The notes: a model not told the origin generated them from the letters alone. A DNA stretch of 64,000 nt from Pseudomonas arsenicoxydans (GCF_900103875.1 NZ_LT629705.1:2985001-3049000); one strand, 5' to 3'; shown: positions 1 to 8,733, numbered from the stretch's first letter. A program made the numbers and translations.

Positions 1-45
1 ACCGTCGCCGGCCTGCCCCTGACTTTGAAAGGAACTGCGTTATGA
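1..45 (+). CDS. cobU: CobU/CobP C-terminal end (partial)
   Basis: Only the last 14 codons and the TGA stop are in the window. The visible tail reads [14 protein letters not shown], and VAGLPL-LKG is the usual C-terminus of bifunctional adenosylcobinamide kinase / adenosylcobinamide-phosphate guanylyltransferase. Its stop overlaps the cobT start as ATGA (bases 42-45), which indicates translational coupling in a cobU-cobT-cobC-cobS operon. The assignment rests on this short tail plus the downstream genes; everything upstream is outside the window. Confidence 0.8.
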   Translation, partial: TVAGLPLTLKGTAL

Positions 46-1097
46 CTCAATCCTGGTGGCTGAACCCGTGCAAACCGATCGATGCGCACGCTGTTGAACA
101 GGCGCAGGCGCGCCAACAGCAACTGACCAAGCCCGCCGGTTCCCTCGGCCGGCTCGAGTCGGTGGCGGTGCAATTGGCCGGGCTGCAAGGTCAGGTCAAG
201 CCAAGTCTCGATCACCTGTGGATTGCCATTTTTGCCGGCGATCATGGCGTGGTCGCCGAAGGCGTGTCGGCGTTTCCCCAGGAAGTCACCGGGCAGATGC
301 TGCACAACTTCGTCAGTGGCGGTGCAGCAATCAGCGTGCTGGCGCGCCAGCTCGGGGCTTCCCTGGAAGTGGTCGACCTTGGCACGGTGACGCCGTCGTT
401 GAGTTTGCCGGGCGTGCGTCATCTCAACATCGGCCCGGGCACTGCCAATTTCGTCGCAGGCCCGGCCATGACGCCGGCCCAGGGCGAACTCGCCTTGCAG
501 GCTGGCCGTGATAGCGTGCGGCGTGCGCTCGCGGCGGGTGCGCAGTTGTTTATCGGCGGCGAAATGGGCATCGGCAACACCACGGCGGCCAGCGCGCTGG
601 CGTGTGCCTTGCTCGATTGCCCAGTGGTGCATCTGGCCGGCCCCGGCACCGGATTGAACGCGGCGGGTGTCAGCCATAAAGCTCAGGTCATCGAGCGTGC
701 CTTGGCCTTGCACGGCGCTCAGCGCGGTGATGCCTTGCAGACGCTGTTCAACCTCGGTGGTTTTGAAATTGCGGCACTGGTTGGCGCGTACCTGGCGTGT
801 GCCCAGGAAGGCATCGCGGTGCTGGTGGACGGCTTTATTTGCAGCGTCGCCGCATTGGTGGCCGTGCGCTTGAATCCTGAATGCCGTGAATGGCTGTTGT
901 TCGGTCATCGTGGTGCTGAGCCGGGCCACCGTCATGTGCTGGAAACCCTGAAAGCCGAACCCCTGCTGGACCTTGGCCTGCGCCTGGGCGAGGGCAGTGG
1001 GGCAGCATTGGCCGTGCCGCTGTTGCGCCTGGCCTGCGATCTTCACGGGCAGATGGCAACCTTTGCCGAAGCGGCAGTGGCGGATCGTCCGGCATGA
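42..1097 (+). CDS. cobT: Nicotinate-nucleotide--dimethylbenzimidazole phosphoribosyltransferase CobT
   Basis: CobT makes alpha-ribazole phosphate from nicotinate mononucleotide and 5,6-dimethylbenzimidazole, the lower-ligand arm of cobalamin. The 351-residue length is typical. The family motif [15 protein letters not shown] is present near residues 168-182, and the expected catalytic Glu sits at about residue 317 in [10 protein letters not shown]. The ATG overlaps the stop of the preceding cobU frame. An AAAGGA Shine-Dalgarno lies at 28-33. The gene ends four bases inside cobC, so all four cob genes appear to be one transcript. The enzyme is cytosolic. Nothing unusual is seen. Confidence 0.97.
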   Translation: MTQSWWLNPCKPIDAHAVEQAQARQQQLTKPAGSLGRLESVAVQLAGLQGQVKPSLDHLWIAIFAGDHGVVAEGVSAFPQEVTGQMLHNFVSGGAAISVLARQLGASLEVVDLGTVTPSLSLPGVRHLNIGPGTANFVAGPAMTPAQGELALQAGRDSVRRALAAGAQLFIGGEMGIGNTTAASALACALLDCPVVHLAGPGTGLNAAGVSHKAQVIERALALHGAQRGDALQTLFNLGGFEIAALVGAYLACAQEGIAVLVDGFICSVAALVAVRLNPECREWLLFGHRGAEPGHRHVLETLKAEPLLDLGLRLGEGSGAALAVPLLRLACDLHGQMATFAEAAVADRPA

Positions 1098-1669
1098 CGC
1101 TGCGCCTGGACTTGCTGCGCCACGGTGAAACCGAACTGGGCGGCGGTTTGCGCGGCAGCCTCGATGATGCGCTGACCAGCGAGGGCTGGGAGCAAATGCG
1201 CGCGGTAGTGGTCGAGCAGGGGCCGTGGGATCGACTGATCAGTTCGCCGTTGCAGCGCTGCGCGCGGTTCGCTGAAGAGCTGGGGGTGAAATCGGGTTTG
1301 CCGGTGGTGCTGGATAAAGATCTGCAAGAACTGCACTTCGGCGCCTGGGAAGGGCAAAGTGCAGCGGCATTGATGGAGACCGATGCCGAGGCGTTGGGTC
1401 TGTTTTGGGCTGATCCTTATGCGTTCACTCCGCCTGACGGTGAACCGGTGGCGGATTTTTCCAAGCGCGTATTGGCCGCTGTCGAGCGGCTGCACGCTGC
1501 GTATGCGGGCGAACGGATCTTGCTGATCAGCCATGGTGGCGTCATGCGTCTGCTGCTTGCTCAAGCGCGGGGGTTGCCGCGTGAGCAATTGCTCAACGTT
1601 GAAGTCGGCCACGGTGCGCTGTTCTCGCTGAGCGTCGAGGCGGGCGTGACCCTCAAGGAAGCCCTCTGA
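1094..1669 (+). CDS. cobC: Alpha-ribazole phosphatase / histidine phosphatase CobC
   Basis: A 191-residue histidine-phosphatase-superfamily protein with the LLRHGET phosphohistidine motif at residues 7-13 and the second catalytic His in LISHGGVM. In cobalamin synthesis this family removes the phosphate of alpha-ribazole 5'-phosphate (or of the completed nucleotide loop). Its ATG overlaps the cobT TGA (ATGA at 1094-1097) and the next gene starts two bases after its stop, so the operon context fixes the role better than the fold alone. A general phosphoglycerate-mutase-like phosphatase is the alternative, but it is unlikely here. Confidence 0.93.
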   Translation: MTLRLDLLRHGETELGGGLRGSLDDALTSEGWEQMRAVVVEQGPWDRLISSPLQRCARFAEELGVKSGLPVVLDKDLQELHFGAWEGQSAAALMETDAEALGLFWADPYAFTPPDGEPVADFSKRVLAAVERLHAAYAGERILLISHGGVMRLLLAQARGLPREQLLNVEVGHGALFSLSVEAGVTLKEAL

Positions 1670-1671
1670 CC

Positions 1672-2403
1672 ATGTTGCCGTTCTGGATCGCCCTGCAATT
1701 TCTCAGCAGTTTGCCGATTCGTCTTCCGGGCATGCCTGCGCCTCAAGAGCTCGGACGTTCGTTGCTGTTTTATCCGCTGGTCGGGCTGCTGTTCGGCGTC
1801 ATTTTATGGGCGCTGAACGCGCTGTTGCTGGGCGCGCCGTTGTTGCTTCACACCGCGTTAGTGCTGACGGTTTGGGTATTGCTCAGCGGCGCGTTGCACC
1901 TGGACGGACTGGCCGACAGCGCCGATGCGTGGCTCGGTGGTTTCGGCGACCGTGAACGCACGCTGACGATCATGAAAGACCCTCGCAGCGGACCTATCGC
2001 GGTGGTGACGCTGGTGCTGGTGTTGCTGCTCAAGTTCACAGCGTTGTTGGCGTTGATCGAGCAGCAGCACAGCGTTTGGCTGATCATTGTTCCATTGATT
2101 GGCCGCAGCGCGATGCTGGGCTTGTTCCTGACCACGCCGTACGTGCGTGCCGGCGGCCTGGGTCAGGCGCTGGCCGATCATCTGCCGCGCTTGGCGGGTA
2201 AACAGGTGTTGGCGGTCAGCGCGCTGGCGTGTGTGCTGATTGCCGGTTTCAGCGGCGTCTGGGCGCTGGTGCTGGCGGGCGGGATGTTCGTCTGGTTGCG
2301 GCAGGTGATGCTGCGGCGATTGGGTGGGACAACCGGGGACACCGCAGGCGCATTGCTGGAGTTGCTGGAGATGGCGGTGCTGGTGGGACTGGCGTTGGCC
2401 TGA
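1672..2403 (+). CDS. cobS: Adenosylcobinamide-GDP ribazoletransferase CobS (CobV)
   Basis: Cobalamin synthase joins adenosylcobinamide-GDP with alpha-ribazole (phosphate) at the inner membrane. The 243-residue protein is strongly hydrophobic, with several membrane segments. It carries the acidic family signature HLDGLADSADAWLGG near residues 76-90 and MKDPRSGPIAVV after it, both expected for the metal-binding active site. It starts two bases after cobC and is the last gene of the cob operon here. After the stop lies a degenerate REP-like stretch (about 2424-2455) and then the MarR promoter. Confidence 0.95.
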   Translation: MLPFWIALQFLSSLPIRLPGMPAPQELGRSLLFYPLVGLLFGVILWALNALLLGAPLLLHTALVLTVWVLLSGALHLDGLADSADAWLGGFGDRERTLTIMKDPRSGPIAVVTLVLVLLLKFTALLALIEQQHSVWLIIVPLIGRSAMLGLFLTTPYVRAGGLGQALADHLPRLAGKQVLAVSALACVLIAGFSGVWALVLAGGMFVWLRQVMLRRLGGTTGDTAGALLELLEMAVLVGLALA

Positions 2404-2502
2404 TGTTTATGTGATTGAGGTGTTGGCTTGCTCGCGAAGGCGGTCTGGCTGACGCTCCCATTCTTCTGATTGAATCCATCTGTAACTTGATTTAACACAC
2501 TC

Positions 2503-2518
2503 GCGGGTATATACACGC
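2503..2518. promoter_or_regulatory. Operator-like palindrome upstream of the MarR gene
   Basis: GCGGGTATATACACGC lies just before the MarR start codon (2522). It differs by one base from the perfect 16-bp palindrome at 2948-2963 in front of the MFS gene. Two near-identical palindromes, one before the regulator and one before its neighbour, suggest autoregulation and control of the transporter. This is inference from position and symmetry. Confidence 0.7.
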
Positions 2519-2521
2519 ACC

Positions 2522-2926
2522 ATGCTCGACTCCCAATGTTTATGCATCAACCTGCGTCGCGCCGCCCGTGGCGTCAGCAGGCATTACGACGGCGCTCTCG
2601 ACGGCTTCGGGATCAACGTCGCCCAGTATTCTTTGCTGTGTAATCTGCAGCGACTGAATGAACCGAGTATTTCCACCCTGGCCGAAGCCATGGGGCTGGA
2701 CCGCAGCACCCTGGGGCGCAATCTTCGGGTGCTGGAGGGAGAAGGCCTGGTGGCATTGGTCGAAGGCGAGGACATGCGTAATCGCATCGTCCGGCTGACC
2801 GAGGCGGGTGCACAACGCCTGGCTGCAGCCTTGCCGGCCTGGGAGGCGGCGCAACAGCGGTTGATCGACCGTTTGGGCGCCGAGAAACGCGAAACCTTGC
2901 TGCGATTGCTGGACGAACTGGCCTGA
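2522..2926 (+). CDS. MarR-family transcriptional regulator
   Basis: A 134-residue winged-helix protein of typical MarR length. The recognition region is about residues 50-75 (ISTLAEAMGLDRSTLGRNLRVLEGEGLV), followed by the wing GEDMRNRIVRLTEAG. Dimerisation helices flank it. It sits 53 bp upstream of an MFS transporter on the same strand, and a matching palindrome precedes each gene. The likely role is a ligand-relieved repressor of itself and of the efflux or uptake carrier. The ligand cannot be told from sequence. Confidence 0.9.
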   Translation: MLDSQCLCINLRRAARGVSRHYDGALDGFGINVAQYSLLCNLQRLNEPSISTLAEAMGLDRSTLGRNLRVLEGEGLVALVEGEDMRNRIVRLTEAGAQRLAAALPAWEAAQQRLIDRLGAEKRETLLRLLDELA

Positions 2927-2947
2927 TGCCGGTTTTTCCGATCTTAA

Positions 2948-2963
2948 GCGGGTATATACCCGC
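2948..2963. promoter_or_regulatory. Perfect 16-bp operator palindrome before the MFS gene
   Basis: GCGGGTATATACCCGC is a perfect palindrome 17 bp upstream of the MFS start codon and 22 bp downstream of the marR stop. It is the better copy of the site at 2503-2518. The symmetry and pairing with a MarR gene make it the likely MarR operator. Confidence 0.75.
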
Positions 2964-2979
2964 GACCGGAGAATAAGAA

Positions 2980-4188
2980 ATGACATCGATGTGGCGTACG
3001 TGTGGTTGGGTTTTGGTGGGGAGTGCGCTGATTCTGGCGTTGTCTTTGGGGGTTAGGCACGGTTTCGGGCTGTTTCTGGCGCCAATGAGCGCCGAATTTG
3101 GCTGGGGGCGTGAGACGTTTGCGTTTGCCATTGCCTTGCAGAATCTGATCTGGGGTCTGGCGCAGCCCTTCACGGGGGCATTGGCCGACCGCTTTGGCGC
3201 GGCGAAAGTGGTGTTGATCGGCGGCGTGATATACGCCATGGGCCTGGTGTTCATGGGCCTGTCCGACTCGGCGGTAACCTTGTCCCTGAGTGCCGGCCTG
3301 TTGATCGGCATCGGTCTGTCCGGCACTTCGTTCTCGGTGATCCTCGGCGTGGTCGGTCGAGCAGTTCCGCCGGAGAAACGCAGCATGGGCATGGGCATTG
3401 CCAGCGCCGCCGGTTCTTTCGGCCAGTTCGCCATGTTACCCGGTACGCTGGGGTTGATCGGCTGGCTCGGCTGGTCCGCCGCCTTGCTGGTGCTGGGCCT
3501 GCTCGTGGCGTTGATCATTCCGCTGGTGAGCATGCTCAAGGACAAACCGTTGCCGGTGCTTGGCCATGAGCAAACCCTGCCCGAAGCGTTGCGCGAAGCC
3601 TGTTCCCATTCGGGTTTCTGGTTGTTGGCGTTCGGCTTTTTTGTCTGCGGCTTCCAGGTGGTGTTCATCGGCGTGCATTTACCGGCCTATCTGGTGGATC
3701 AGCACCTTCCGGCCACGGTGGGCACTACGGTGCTGGCACTGATCGGCTTGTTCAATATCTTTGGCACGTACACCGCGGGCTGGCTCGGCGGACGCATGTC
3801 CAAGCCACGTTTGCTGACGGGGCTGTACCTGCTGCGAGCGGTGGTGATTGCGCTATTTCTGTGGGCACCGGTCACCACGACCAGCGCGTACCTGTTCGGC
3901 ATGGCGATGGGCTTCCTGTGGCTGTCGACTGTGCCGTTGACCAATGGCACCGTGGCCACCTTGTTCGGGGTGCGAAACCTGTCCATGCTCGGCGGGATCG
4001 TTTTCCTCTTCCACCAGCTCGGCTCGTTCCTCGGCGGGTGGTTGGGCGGGGTGGTGTATGACCGAACCGGGAGCTATGACTTGATCTGGCAAGTGGCGAT
4101 TCTCTTGAGTCTGATGGCGGCGGCCCTGAACTGGCCGGTGCGTGAGCGACCAGTTGCGCGTCTGCAAACCCAGATGAGCGCGATATGA
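2980..4188 (+). CDS. MFS transporter (MarR-linked)
   Basis: A 402-residue protein with twelve hydrophobic segments and the MFS motif-A-like loop ALADRFGAAKV after TM2. It resembles oxalate/formate-antiporter-like or monocarboxylate-type MFS carriers (N-terminal GVRHGFGLFLAPMSAEFGWGRE), a group also seen as small organic acid carriers. AATAAGAA preceding the ATG gives only a weak ribosome site. Its stop overlaps a small downstream ORF (ATGA, 4185-4188). The upstream palindrome and MarR gene imply regulated expression. The substrate is unknown. Confidence 0.9.
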   Translation: MTSMWRTCGWVLVGSALILALSLGVRHGFGLFLAPMSAEFGWGRETFAFAIALQNLIWGLAQPFTGALADRFGAAKVVLIGGVIYAMGLVFMGLSDSAVTLSLSAGLLIGIGLSGTSFSVILGVVGRAVPPEKRSMGMGIASAAGSFGQFAMLPGTLGLIGWLGWSAALLVLGLLVALIIPLVSMLKDKPLPVLGHEQTLPEALREACSHSGFWLLAFGFFVCGFQVVFIGVHLPAYLVDQHLPATVGTTVLALIGLFNIFGTYTAGWLGGRMSKPRLLTGLYLLRAVVIALFLWAPVTTTSAYLFGMAMGFLWLSTVPLTNGTVATLFGVRNLSMLGGIVFLFHQLGSFLGGWLGGVVYDRTGSYDLIWQVAILLSLMAAALNWPVRERPVARLQTQMSAI

Positions 4189-4307
4189 ACAGTCTCTGGC
4201 CGCGGATCGCCGTAGTCGCTGGCGGCGCCTTGCTGCTGGCGCTCGCGTGGTGGGGCTGGCATCAGGGCGGTCTGGCGCTGATGCAGTTGGGAATGGGCGC
4301 TTGCTAG
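4185..4307 (+). CDS. Small single-span membrane protein (40 aa)
   Basis: This short ORF reads [14 protein letters not shown] followed by a hydrophobic [10 protein letters not shown] segment and ends LGMGAC. Its ATG overlaps the stop of the MFS gene (ATGA), so it would be translated by coupling. One membrane span, about residues 7-25, covers much of the protein. It could be a small transporter accessory subunit or simply a chance ORF. The coupling and Trp-rich span argue for a real product. I do not recognise a family. Confidence 0.5.
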   Translation: MNSLWPRIAVVAGGALLLALAWWGWHQGGLALMQLGMGAC

Positions 4308-4362
4308 GAGCAGACGAGGGCGAGTAACTTCGTTTTGGACAACTGAACAAGGATGCACTGAC

Positions 4363-4914
4363 ATGCTGATGCGCTGGATTGCAGTCCCCGCGTTGCTGAT
4401 GGCATTTACCGGGTTGGCTCAAGCGGCCGAGTGCCCGGAGCTGTTGCAGGGCTCGTTACCCAAGCTGCGCGCCAAGGAATCCATCGACCTGTGCCAGCGG
4501 TACGAGGGTAAACCGCTGGTGGTGGTCAATACGGCGAGTTTCTGTGGCTTTGCCCCGCAATTCAAAAGCCTTGAGGCGCTGAATCAGCGTTACAAGGATC
4601 AGGGGTTGGAGGTGATTGGCGTGCCGTCCAATGACTTCAAGCAGGAGTCCAAGGATGGCGCCGAAACGGCCAAGGTCTGTTACGTGAACTATGGCGTGAC
4701 GTTTACCATGACCGAGCCGCAGAAAGTACGCGGCGACGACGCCACTCATCTGTTCAAGGTCCTCGCCGAACAGACCAGCGCGCCGAAGTGGAATTTCTAC
4801 AAATACGTGGTTGATCGCAAGGGTAAGGTCATTGCCAATTTTTCCAGTCTGACCAAGCCCGATGATCCTGAATTCATCGCCGCCGTGGAAAAGGCCCTGG
4901 CTTCGAAACCCTGA
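4363..4914 (+). CDS. Glutathione peroxidase-like protein, exported
   Basis: A 183-residue thioredoxin-fold peroxidase with an N-terminal signal peptide (about residues 1-21, ending LAQAAE), so it probably acts in the periplasm. The peroxidatic Cys is in [12 protein letters not shown] and replaces selenocysteine. The later family motifs are [15 protein letters not shown], in which the usual Cys/Asn-Gln loop is modified, and [14 protein letters not shown]. It would reduce hydroperoxides using a thiol partner, likely thioredoxin-like rather than glutathione. A strong hairpin terminator follows at once, so it is the end of its transcript. Confidence 0.9.
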   Translation: MLMRWIAVPALLMAFTGLAQAAECPELLQGSLPKLRAKESIDLCQRYEGKPLVVVNTASFCGFAPQFKSLEALNQRYKDQGLEVIGVPSNDFKQESKDGAETAKVCYVNYGVTFTMTEPQKVRGDDATHLFKVLAEQTSAPKWNFYKYVVDRKGKVIANFSSLTKPDDPEFIAAVEKALASKP

Positions 4915-4929
4915 TCGACGCTCATTAAA

Positions 4930-4966
4930 AAGCCCCGCCTCTGTACAAGAGAGCGGGGCTTTTTTG
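4930..4966. terminator. Bidirectional intrinsic terminator
   Basis: AAGCCCCGC and GCGGGGCTT form a stem flanked by an A-tract on the left and six T on the right. It lies between the convergent glutathione peroxidase gene (+) and the FadL-like gene (-) and can serve both. Confidence 0.9.
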
Positions 4967-5003
4967 ATTCAGGTGGCGAGCGTTTCAGGCTCGCCGTGAA
5001 TCA

Positions 5004-6275
5004 TCAGAAGCGGTAGGTCGCGCCAACGCCAAAACCGTTCGCCCAGTTTTGATACTTGGCGTCGTAAGTCTGGCCACGGTCGTTGGTGTTGTTGACCTTG
5101 ACCGATTCTTCACGCAGGTACGAGTACGCCACGTCGATGGTCAGGTCGTTGGTCGGGCTCCAGCCGGCGCCCAGGCTGAAAATCTTGCGATCGCCAGTCG
5201 GGATGCGTGGGGAGCGGTCGACGTTGTTGGTCGGCGCCTGGTCGAAGGACAGGCCGGTGCGCAGTACCCATTCCTTGTTCAACTGGTAGGACGCGCCAAT
5301 GGCGTGAGCCCAAGTGTCGTGCCAGTTCTGTTCTTCGGTGATGGTACCGAATTGGCCGTTGAGGGCCGCTGGAACACCTTTGTTTTCGACGGTGATTTCT
5401 TTCAGGCGGCTCCAGCGAGTCCAGGTGCTACCTGCGTAAAGAGTCCACTTGTCGTCGAGCTGGTGAGTGACCGAGAAGTCCACCGATTCAGGGGTGGTCA
5501 GGTCCAGCGAGGCGTCGTACTTCTGGCTTGGGTTCTGACCGATCAGACCCAGGACGTTGTAGTTGACCTTGGTGTTGCCGTCGAGCTTGTACTTCACTTT
5601 CGAGTGGTAGGTCAGGCCGACACGAGTGCTGTCAGTCACCTGAGCCAGGATGCCGATGTTGTAGCCCAGCGCCGTATCGTCACCTTTGATCTTGACGTTG
5701 CCGTCCGGTGCAGCCTGGGTGATCGACAGGTTCGATTCCAGGGTGCCGTCGATGCGGTTGATGGTCGGGCCGAAACCGATGGACACCTTGTCGTTGAAGG
5801 CGTAGCTCACAGTCGGTTGCAGGGTGACGATTTTAACTTCGCTTTTGCTGCCGAAGTAACGACCGGCAAAGCCGCTCTCGTAATCGGTCACCAGGCCGAA
5901 CGGCGCGTACATGCCGATACCGAATGCCCAATGATCGTCGATCGGCTTGACGTAGTAGCCCATCGGCACGGCGATGAACGGAACCATGTCGCCGTCATTG
6001 CTGCCGCGGTTCGGGCTGGAAGAAGCGTGGCTGATGTCAGTGTGCGCGTCTAGAAATGCAGCACCGCCGGAGACTTGTTCACGCTTGAGGCGGGACATGC
6101 CGGCAGGGTTGCCAAAAATTGTGCTTGCATCATCGGCAGAGGAAGATCGCCCGGCAAAACCTGTACCCATCCCGCTGATGCTTTGTTCGTTGATGGCAAA
6201 GCCACTTGCGAAGATCTGGGTGGATGCCAAGGTAACAGCGAGGCTAAGGGTGGTTTTGAGCATTACTTTTTTCAT
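5004..6275 (-). CDS. FadL/OmpP1-family outer-membrane transport protein
   Basis: A 423-residue beta-barrel with a cleavable signal (about 1-23, ending QIFA-SGFAINEQS). The FadL hallmarks are present: the mature N-terminal hatch sequence GFAINEQSISGMGTGFAGR, the NPAGM motif near residue 57, and a C-terminal aromatic strand ending ATYRF. This family passes hydrophobic substrates such as long-chain fatty acids or aromatic compounds through the outer membrane. An AGGAG site precedes the ATG. It is a single gene with its own terminator on the far side. The substrate is not determined. Confidence 0.93.
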   Translation of the reverse strand: MKKVMLKTTLSLAVTLASTQIFASGFAINEQSISGMGTGFAGRSSSADDASTIFGNPAGMSRLKREQVSGGAAFLDAHTDISHASSSPNRGSNDGDMVPFIAVPMGYYVKPIDDHWAFGIGMYAPFGLVTDYESGFAGRYFGSKSEVKIVTLQPTVSYAFNDKVSIGFGPTINRIDGTLESNLSITQAAPDGNVKIKGDDTALGYNIGILAQVTDSTRVGLTYHSKVKYKLDGNTKVNYNVLGLIGQNPSQKYDASLDLTTPESVDFSVTHQLDDKWTLYAGSTWTRWSRLKEITVENKGVPAALNGQFGTITEEQNWHDTWAHAIGASYQLNKEWVLRTGLSFDQAPTNNVDRSPRIPTGDRKIFSLGAGWSPTNDLTIDVAYSYLREESVKVNNTNDRGQTYDAKYQNWANGFGVGATYRF

Positions 6276-6421
6276 TATTAGAACTCCTGGTGATCACCGG
6301 GGCGAAAATTACCAACATTTTCGTCCCAGCGCTATAGCCTGTATCGCTTGATTTAGAGCGGTTTTGTAGGACAATCCGACCGGGTTCGCGACCCGTTGCA
6401 AGATCTTGTGGAACTGGAGGC

Positions 6422-6904
6422 TCAGCAGGCGACCTGATTCAGCGGTGAAACACAGGTTTGCCAGGCGTAGGTGAAGTCACGCAGGCGGCCTTGAGGTTGA
6501 AAAGTCTGGCGCCAGATTCGCGCCATTCCCATCAAGTCATCGGCAGCGGGGAGGGGGGTATTCTGTTGTTCTACCAGCAGCCAGGCGATGGCAGTGGCGT
6601 AACGCAGGTTGACGGTCAACTCAAGGTGCGGCCCGCTGAGAAAGGCATGCTGGCTGGCCAGGCCGCGAACCAGGCTGGCGCGTTCCGGGTCCAGTGCCAG
6701 GTAGTGATCCCAGAGTGCCTGGTGGCGGGGTTCGGCGATTCGGTACAGGCCGTGTCCACGGCGGTCATGCAGGGCGGAACCAAGGGCCGACTGGCTGGCA
6801 GCGATGCCCAGCAGCAGGGATTCGGCAGTCGCGCTATGGCGTCCGAGGTAGATCAAGGTCGGACGGATCACATAACGGCACAGTTCGCTGGCAGCGATAC
6901 CCAT
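6422..6904 (-). CDS. Conserved Pseudomonas hypothetical protein (160 aa)
   Basis: This soluble, mostly helical protein begins MGIAASELCRYVIRPTLIYLGRHSATAESLLLGIAASQSALG, has no signal peptide and no motif I can assign to an enzyme. In P. aeruginosa the gene next to the FadL homologue (PA1288) is a hypothetical of the same kind (PA1289, from memory), so it is conserved in the genus. Helices with L-GIAASQSALG and W-TFQPQG patterns suggest a phage-lysozyme/endolysin-associated fold at most. Function unknown. Confidence 0.7.
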   Translation of the reverse strand: MGIAASELCRYVIRPTLIYLGRHSATAESLLLGIAASQSALGSALHDRRGHGLYRIAEPRHQALWDHYLALDPERASLVRGLASQHAFLSGPHLELTVNLRYATAIAWLLVEQQNTPLPAADDLMGMARIWRQTFQPQGRLRDFTYAWQTCVSPLNQVAC

Positions 6905-7126
6905 AAAGCCCTCGAAACATGAAGTGGTCGGCGATACCTGAAATAAGCGTTGGCAGCTGGTGAATCGAATCAGGCTCGCCGGAAGCGGCTCACGTCGCTT
7001 GAGTTGAAGTGTAGTGTCATATTCGCGCTGTAAAGGACTGTTTTTAAAATATTTCCGGCTTCGAGTTATAACCGTTATATCGGTTAGTGCTTAGCCCGAG
7101 GCCGTCCGATGAGGAATTTCGGGCAA

Positions 7127-7157
7127 TAAAAAGCCCCGCTATTCAAGCAGGGCTTTT
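7127..7157 (-). terminator. Intrinsic terminator of the 74-aa gene
   Basis: AAAAGCCC/GGGCTTTT form a stem with GCT/AGC continuing inward and a short loop. On the minus strand it ends in a T-run (TTTTTATTG). It lies 23 bp past the stop of the small gene at 7181. Confidence 0.8.
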
Positions 7158-7180
7158 GAGGTTTCAGCCTTTCTGGCGTA

Positions 7181-7405
7181 TCAGGCAACCAGTGCCTGAC
7201 GGGTACGCTCGATCACTGCCTGCAGCGGCTCAGCGCTGGAGTACTGATCGGGGTACAGGCGTTCGCTGTGACGAGCGATGCCGTGTTCGTTGACCAGAGT
7301 GAAGCTGAAGCAGCCTTTGCGAGCGGCCATGATCAGGCAATTCATTGGTGCAAAAGCGTTGGTCAGGGTACGGATAGCATCCTGGGTATGGATTTGAGTA
7401 GTCAT
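7181..7405 (-). CDS. Small conserved protein of unknown function (74 aa)
   Basis: MTTQIHTQDAIRTLTNAF begins the product, which has alternating helix/strand/helix character and ends VIERTRQALVA. I chose the ATG at 7405 because an AGGAA ribosome site lies about 10 bases upstream. The frame stays open to 7888, but that extension has unlikely composition for a Pseudomonas protein. Its own terminator follows, so it is a monocistronic transcript. The pattern is loosely like DUF1652-type small Pseudomonas proteins, an identification I would not rely on. Confidence 0.7.
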   Translation of the reverse strand: MTTQIHTQDAIRTLTNAFAPMNCLIMAARKGCFSFTLVNEHGIARHSERLYPDQYSSAEPLQAVIERTRQALVA

Positions 7406-8348
7406 GTTCTGGGTGTTCCTACAAGCGACACGGATAAGAGCCGTGCAAAATTTAAACGTTCCAGTGACGTCGACCACCGTTGGTCGAACGAAGAACCCGA
7501 CTGGAACAAAGCAGCCAGTTTGAAGCGCTGATAATTGGCGCGCTTGGGCTGGCAGGTAGGTACTTAGGAGGGCAGGCAACACATCAAGGGCAAAGGTTCT
7601 GGGCCCGGGGTGAAGATCCTGATCAATTTGCAGGCTGGTTCGGTCAGAGTAAGTGAGCTTCGCAACACCCTTTGCTTTCGATTCAAAGGCTGTGTTGACG
7701 CAAGGTTTACCTGGAAACCATCGAGGTGGTCGATCCCGCTTATTCGGTAGAGGCTTCCGTTGGGAAGGCTGACCGGGAGGATTTGTTCGACCAGAATTGA
7801 CTTTCAGCTTGGTACTAACGCCGCGGATAGTAACGGATTGAGTTGGAGATGTGAAGCACGCCTGCAAATTAATTTCAGTGCCTGGCAAATTAGATCACGC
7901 CATGGAGCAGTTTCCGACCGTTGGTGGTCGCTTCGGCACGCGCCTGGGGACAAGGGTTTGCCAAGGTTATCCCCAGAAACGTCCGACAAAACGCTCCGAA
8001 AAAGCACATCGATATAACTGACACGAAGGCAGTTGTGCACATAAGTTGCGCAGACTGTAACCGGAGTGTCATCCACGCCTCGACCCTAGTGGGTGCCTGT
8101 ATTGAAAATTTAAGTCAATGAAAAACATCGCTTTTTTTTACTGGTGAAAAAATCGTCAGTTTGACTGCGAGCCCCATTCCACAGGGCTTTGCGCGAGTTC
8201 AAGGGCGGTTGTCCACTGAGTTATCCACAGCTTCTGTGGATTGTCCCGAGCGCTTGCTCTAGCACGGGCGTGCACGGTTTTTTTAGGCTTTACCTGTAAG
8301 AAAAAAAGAGTAGAGTGGCGCGCCCTCCGATCTGTCCCACAGTGCTTT
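7406..8348. other. Long intergenic region (943 bp) without convincing genes
   Basis: No ORF here has a good start, ribosome site and Pseudomonas-like codon use together. Visible structure: an inverted repeat TCGACCA/TGGTCGA at 7470-7487 just upstream of the small minus-strand gene (possible operator), a GTTATCCCCAG stretch near 7968, and a pair of inverted DnaA-box-like sequences at 8221-8243. It must hold the promoters of the flanking divergent genes (7405, minus; 8349, plus). A small RNA is possible but not demonstrable by eye. Confidence 0.6.
8221..8243. promoter_or_regulatory. Inverted DnaA-box-like pair upstream of the Sel1-like gene
   Basis: TTATCCACAG is followed after three bases by CTGTGGAT, giving an 8-bp inverted repeat (8223-8230 / 8234-8241). 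TTATCCACA equals the DnaA-box consensus. It lies about 108 bp before the Sel1-like gene. A better copy exists at 28802-28826. Confidence 0.5.
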
Positions 8349-8672
8349 ATGAAGTTTCGCTCAGTATCAGTTTCTGCCACTTCCACACCTCCCCGTGTTA
8401 CCCCGCCCAAGCGTTTTTCAATGCGCGTGGCCGAATGGTTGCTGGACAGCCCGCGCCTGGGTGAAAACGCCAACATCAAACACCTCGCCGGGCGGTTGCT
8501 CAAACAGCCGGCGCGTGAAGGTGTCGTGGCCGCACAAAGTCGTCTCGGCCAGTTGATGTGCCGCGAATGCGGGAACGCCCGCGATCGTCGCATTGGCCAG
8601 GACTTGCTGCGCCAGGCTGCGCGCGCAGGAGATCGGCGTGCTCAACAGGAACTGGGGCTGATCGCAGACTGA
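8349..8672 (+). CDS. Small Sel1/TPR-like repeat protein (107 aa)
   Basis: The product starts MKFRSVSVSATSTPPRV, then has two helical repeats with the Sel1 spacing: ANIKHLAGRLLKQPAREGVVAAQSRLGQLMC and RRIGQDLLRQAARAGDRRAQQELGLIAD. The A-x-G-x-x-A-Q-x-x-L-G pattern is characteristic. The frame is open from 8241, but 8349 is the first ATG that lines up with a compact protein. It has no signal peptide and two Cys (C-x-x-C, MCRECG) between the repeats. Such proteins are adaptors. It stands alone before rmuC. Confidence 0.75.
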   Translation: MKFRSVSVSATSTPPRVTPPKRFSMRVAEWLLDSPRLGENANIKHLAGRLLKQPAREGVVAAQSRLGQLMCRECGNARDRRIGQDLLRQAARAGDRRAQQELGLIAD

Positions 8673-8733
8673 GCTGTCCAAGTTCTGACGCCTTGGTTAA
8701 CCTTCAAGCTTTATCTCATCGGCAGGAGTCGCT

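Noticed and set aside
7406..7888. Upstream extension of the 74-aa gene (open to 235 residues)
   Set aside because: The extension has unlikely composition, whereas the ATG at 7405 has a ribosome site.
8156..8593. A minus-strand frame opposite the Sel1-like gene
   Set aside because: It overlaps a gene with clear Sel1 repeats, has no ribosome site, and ends inside the DnaA-box region.
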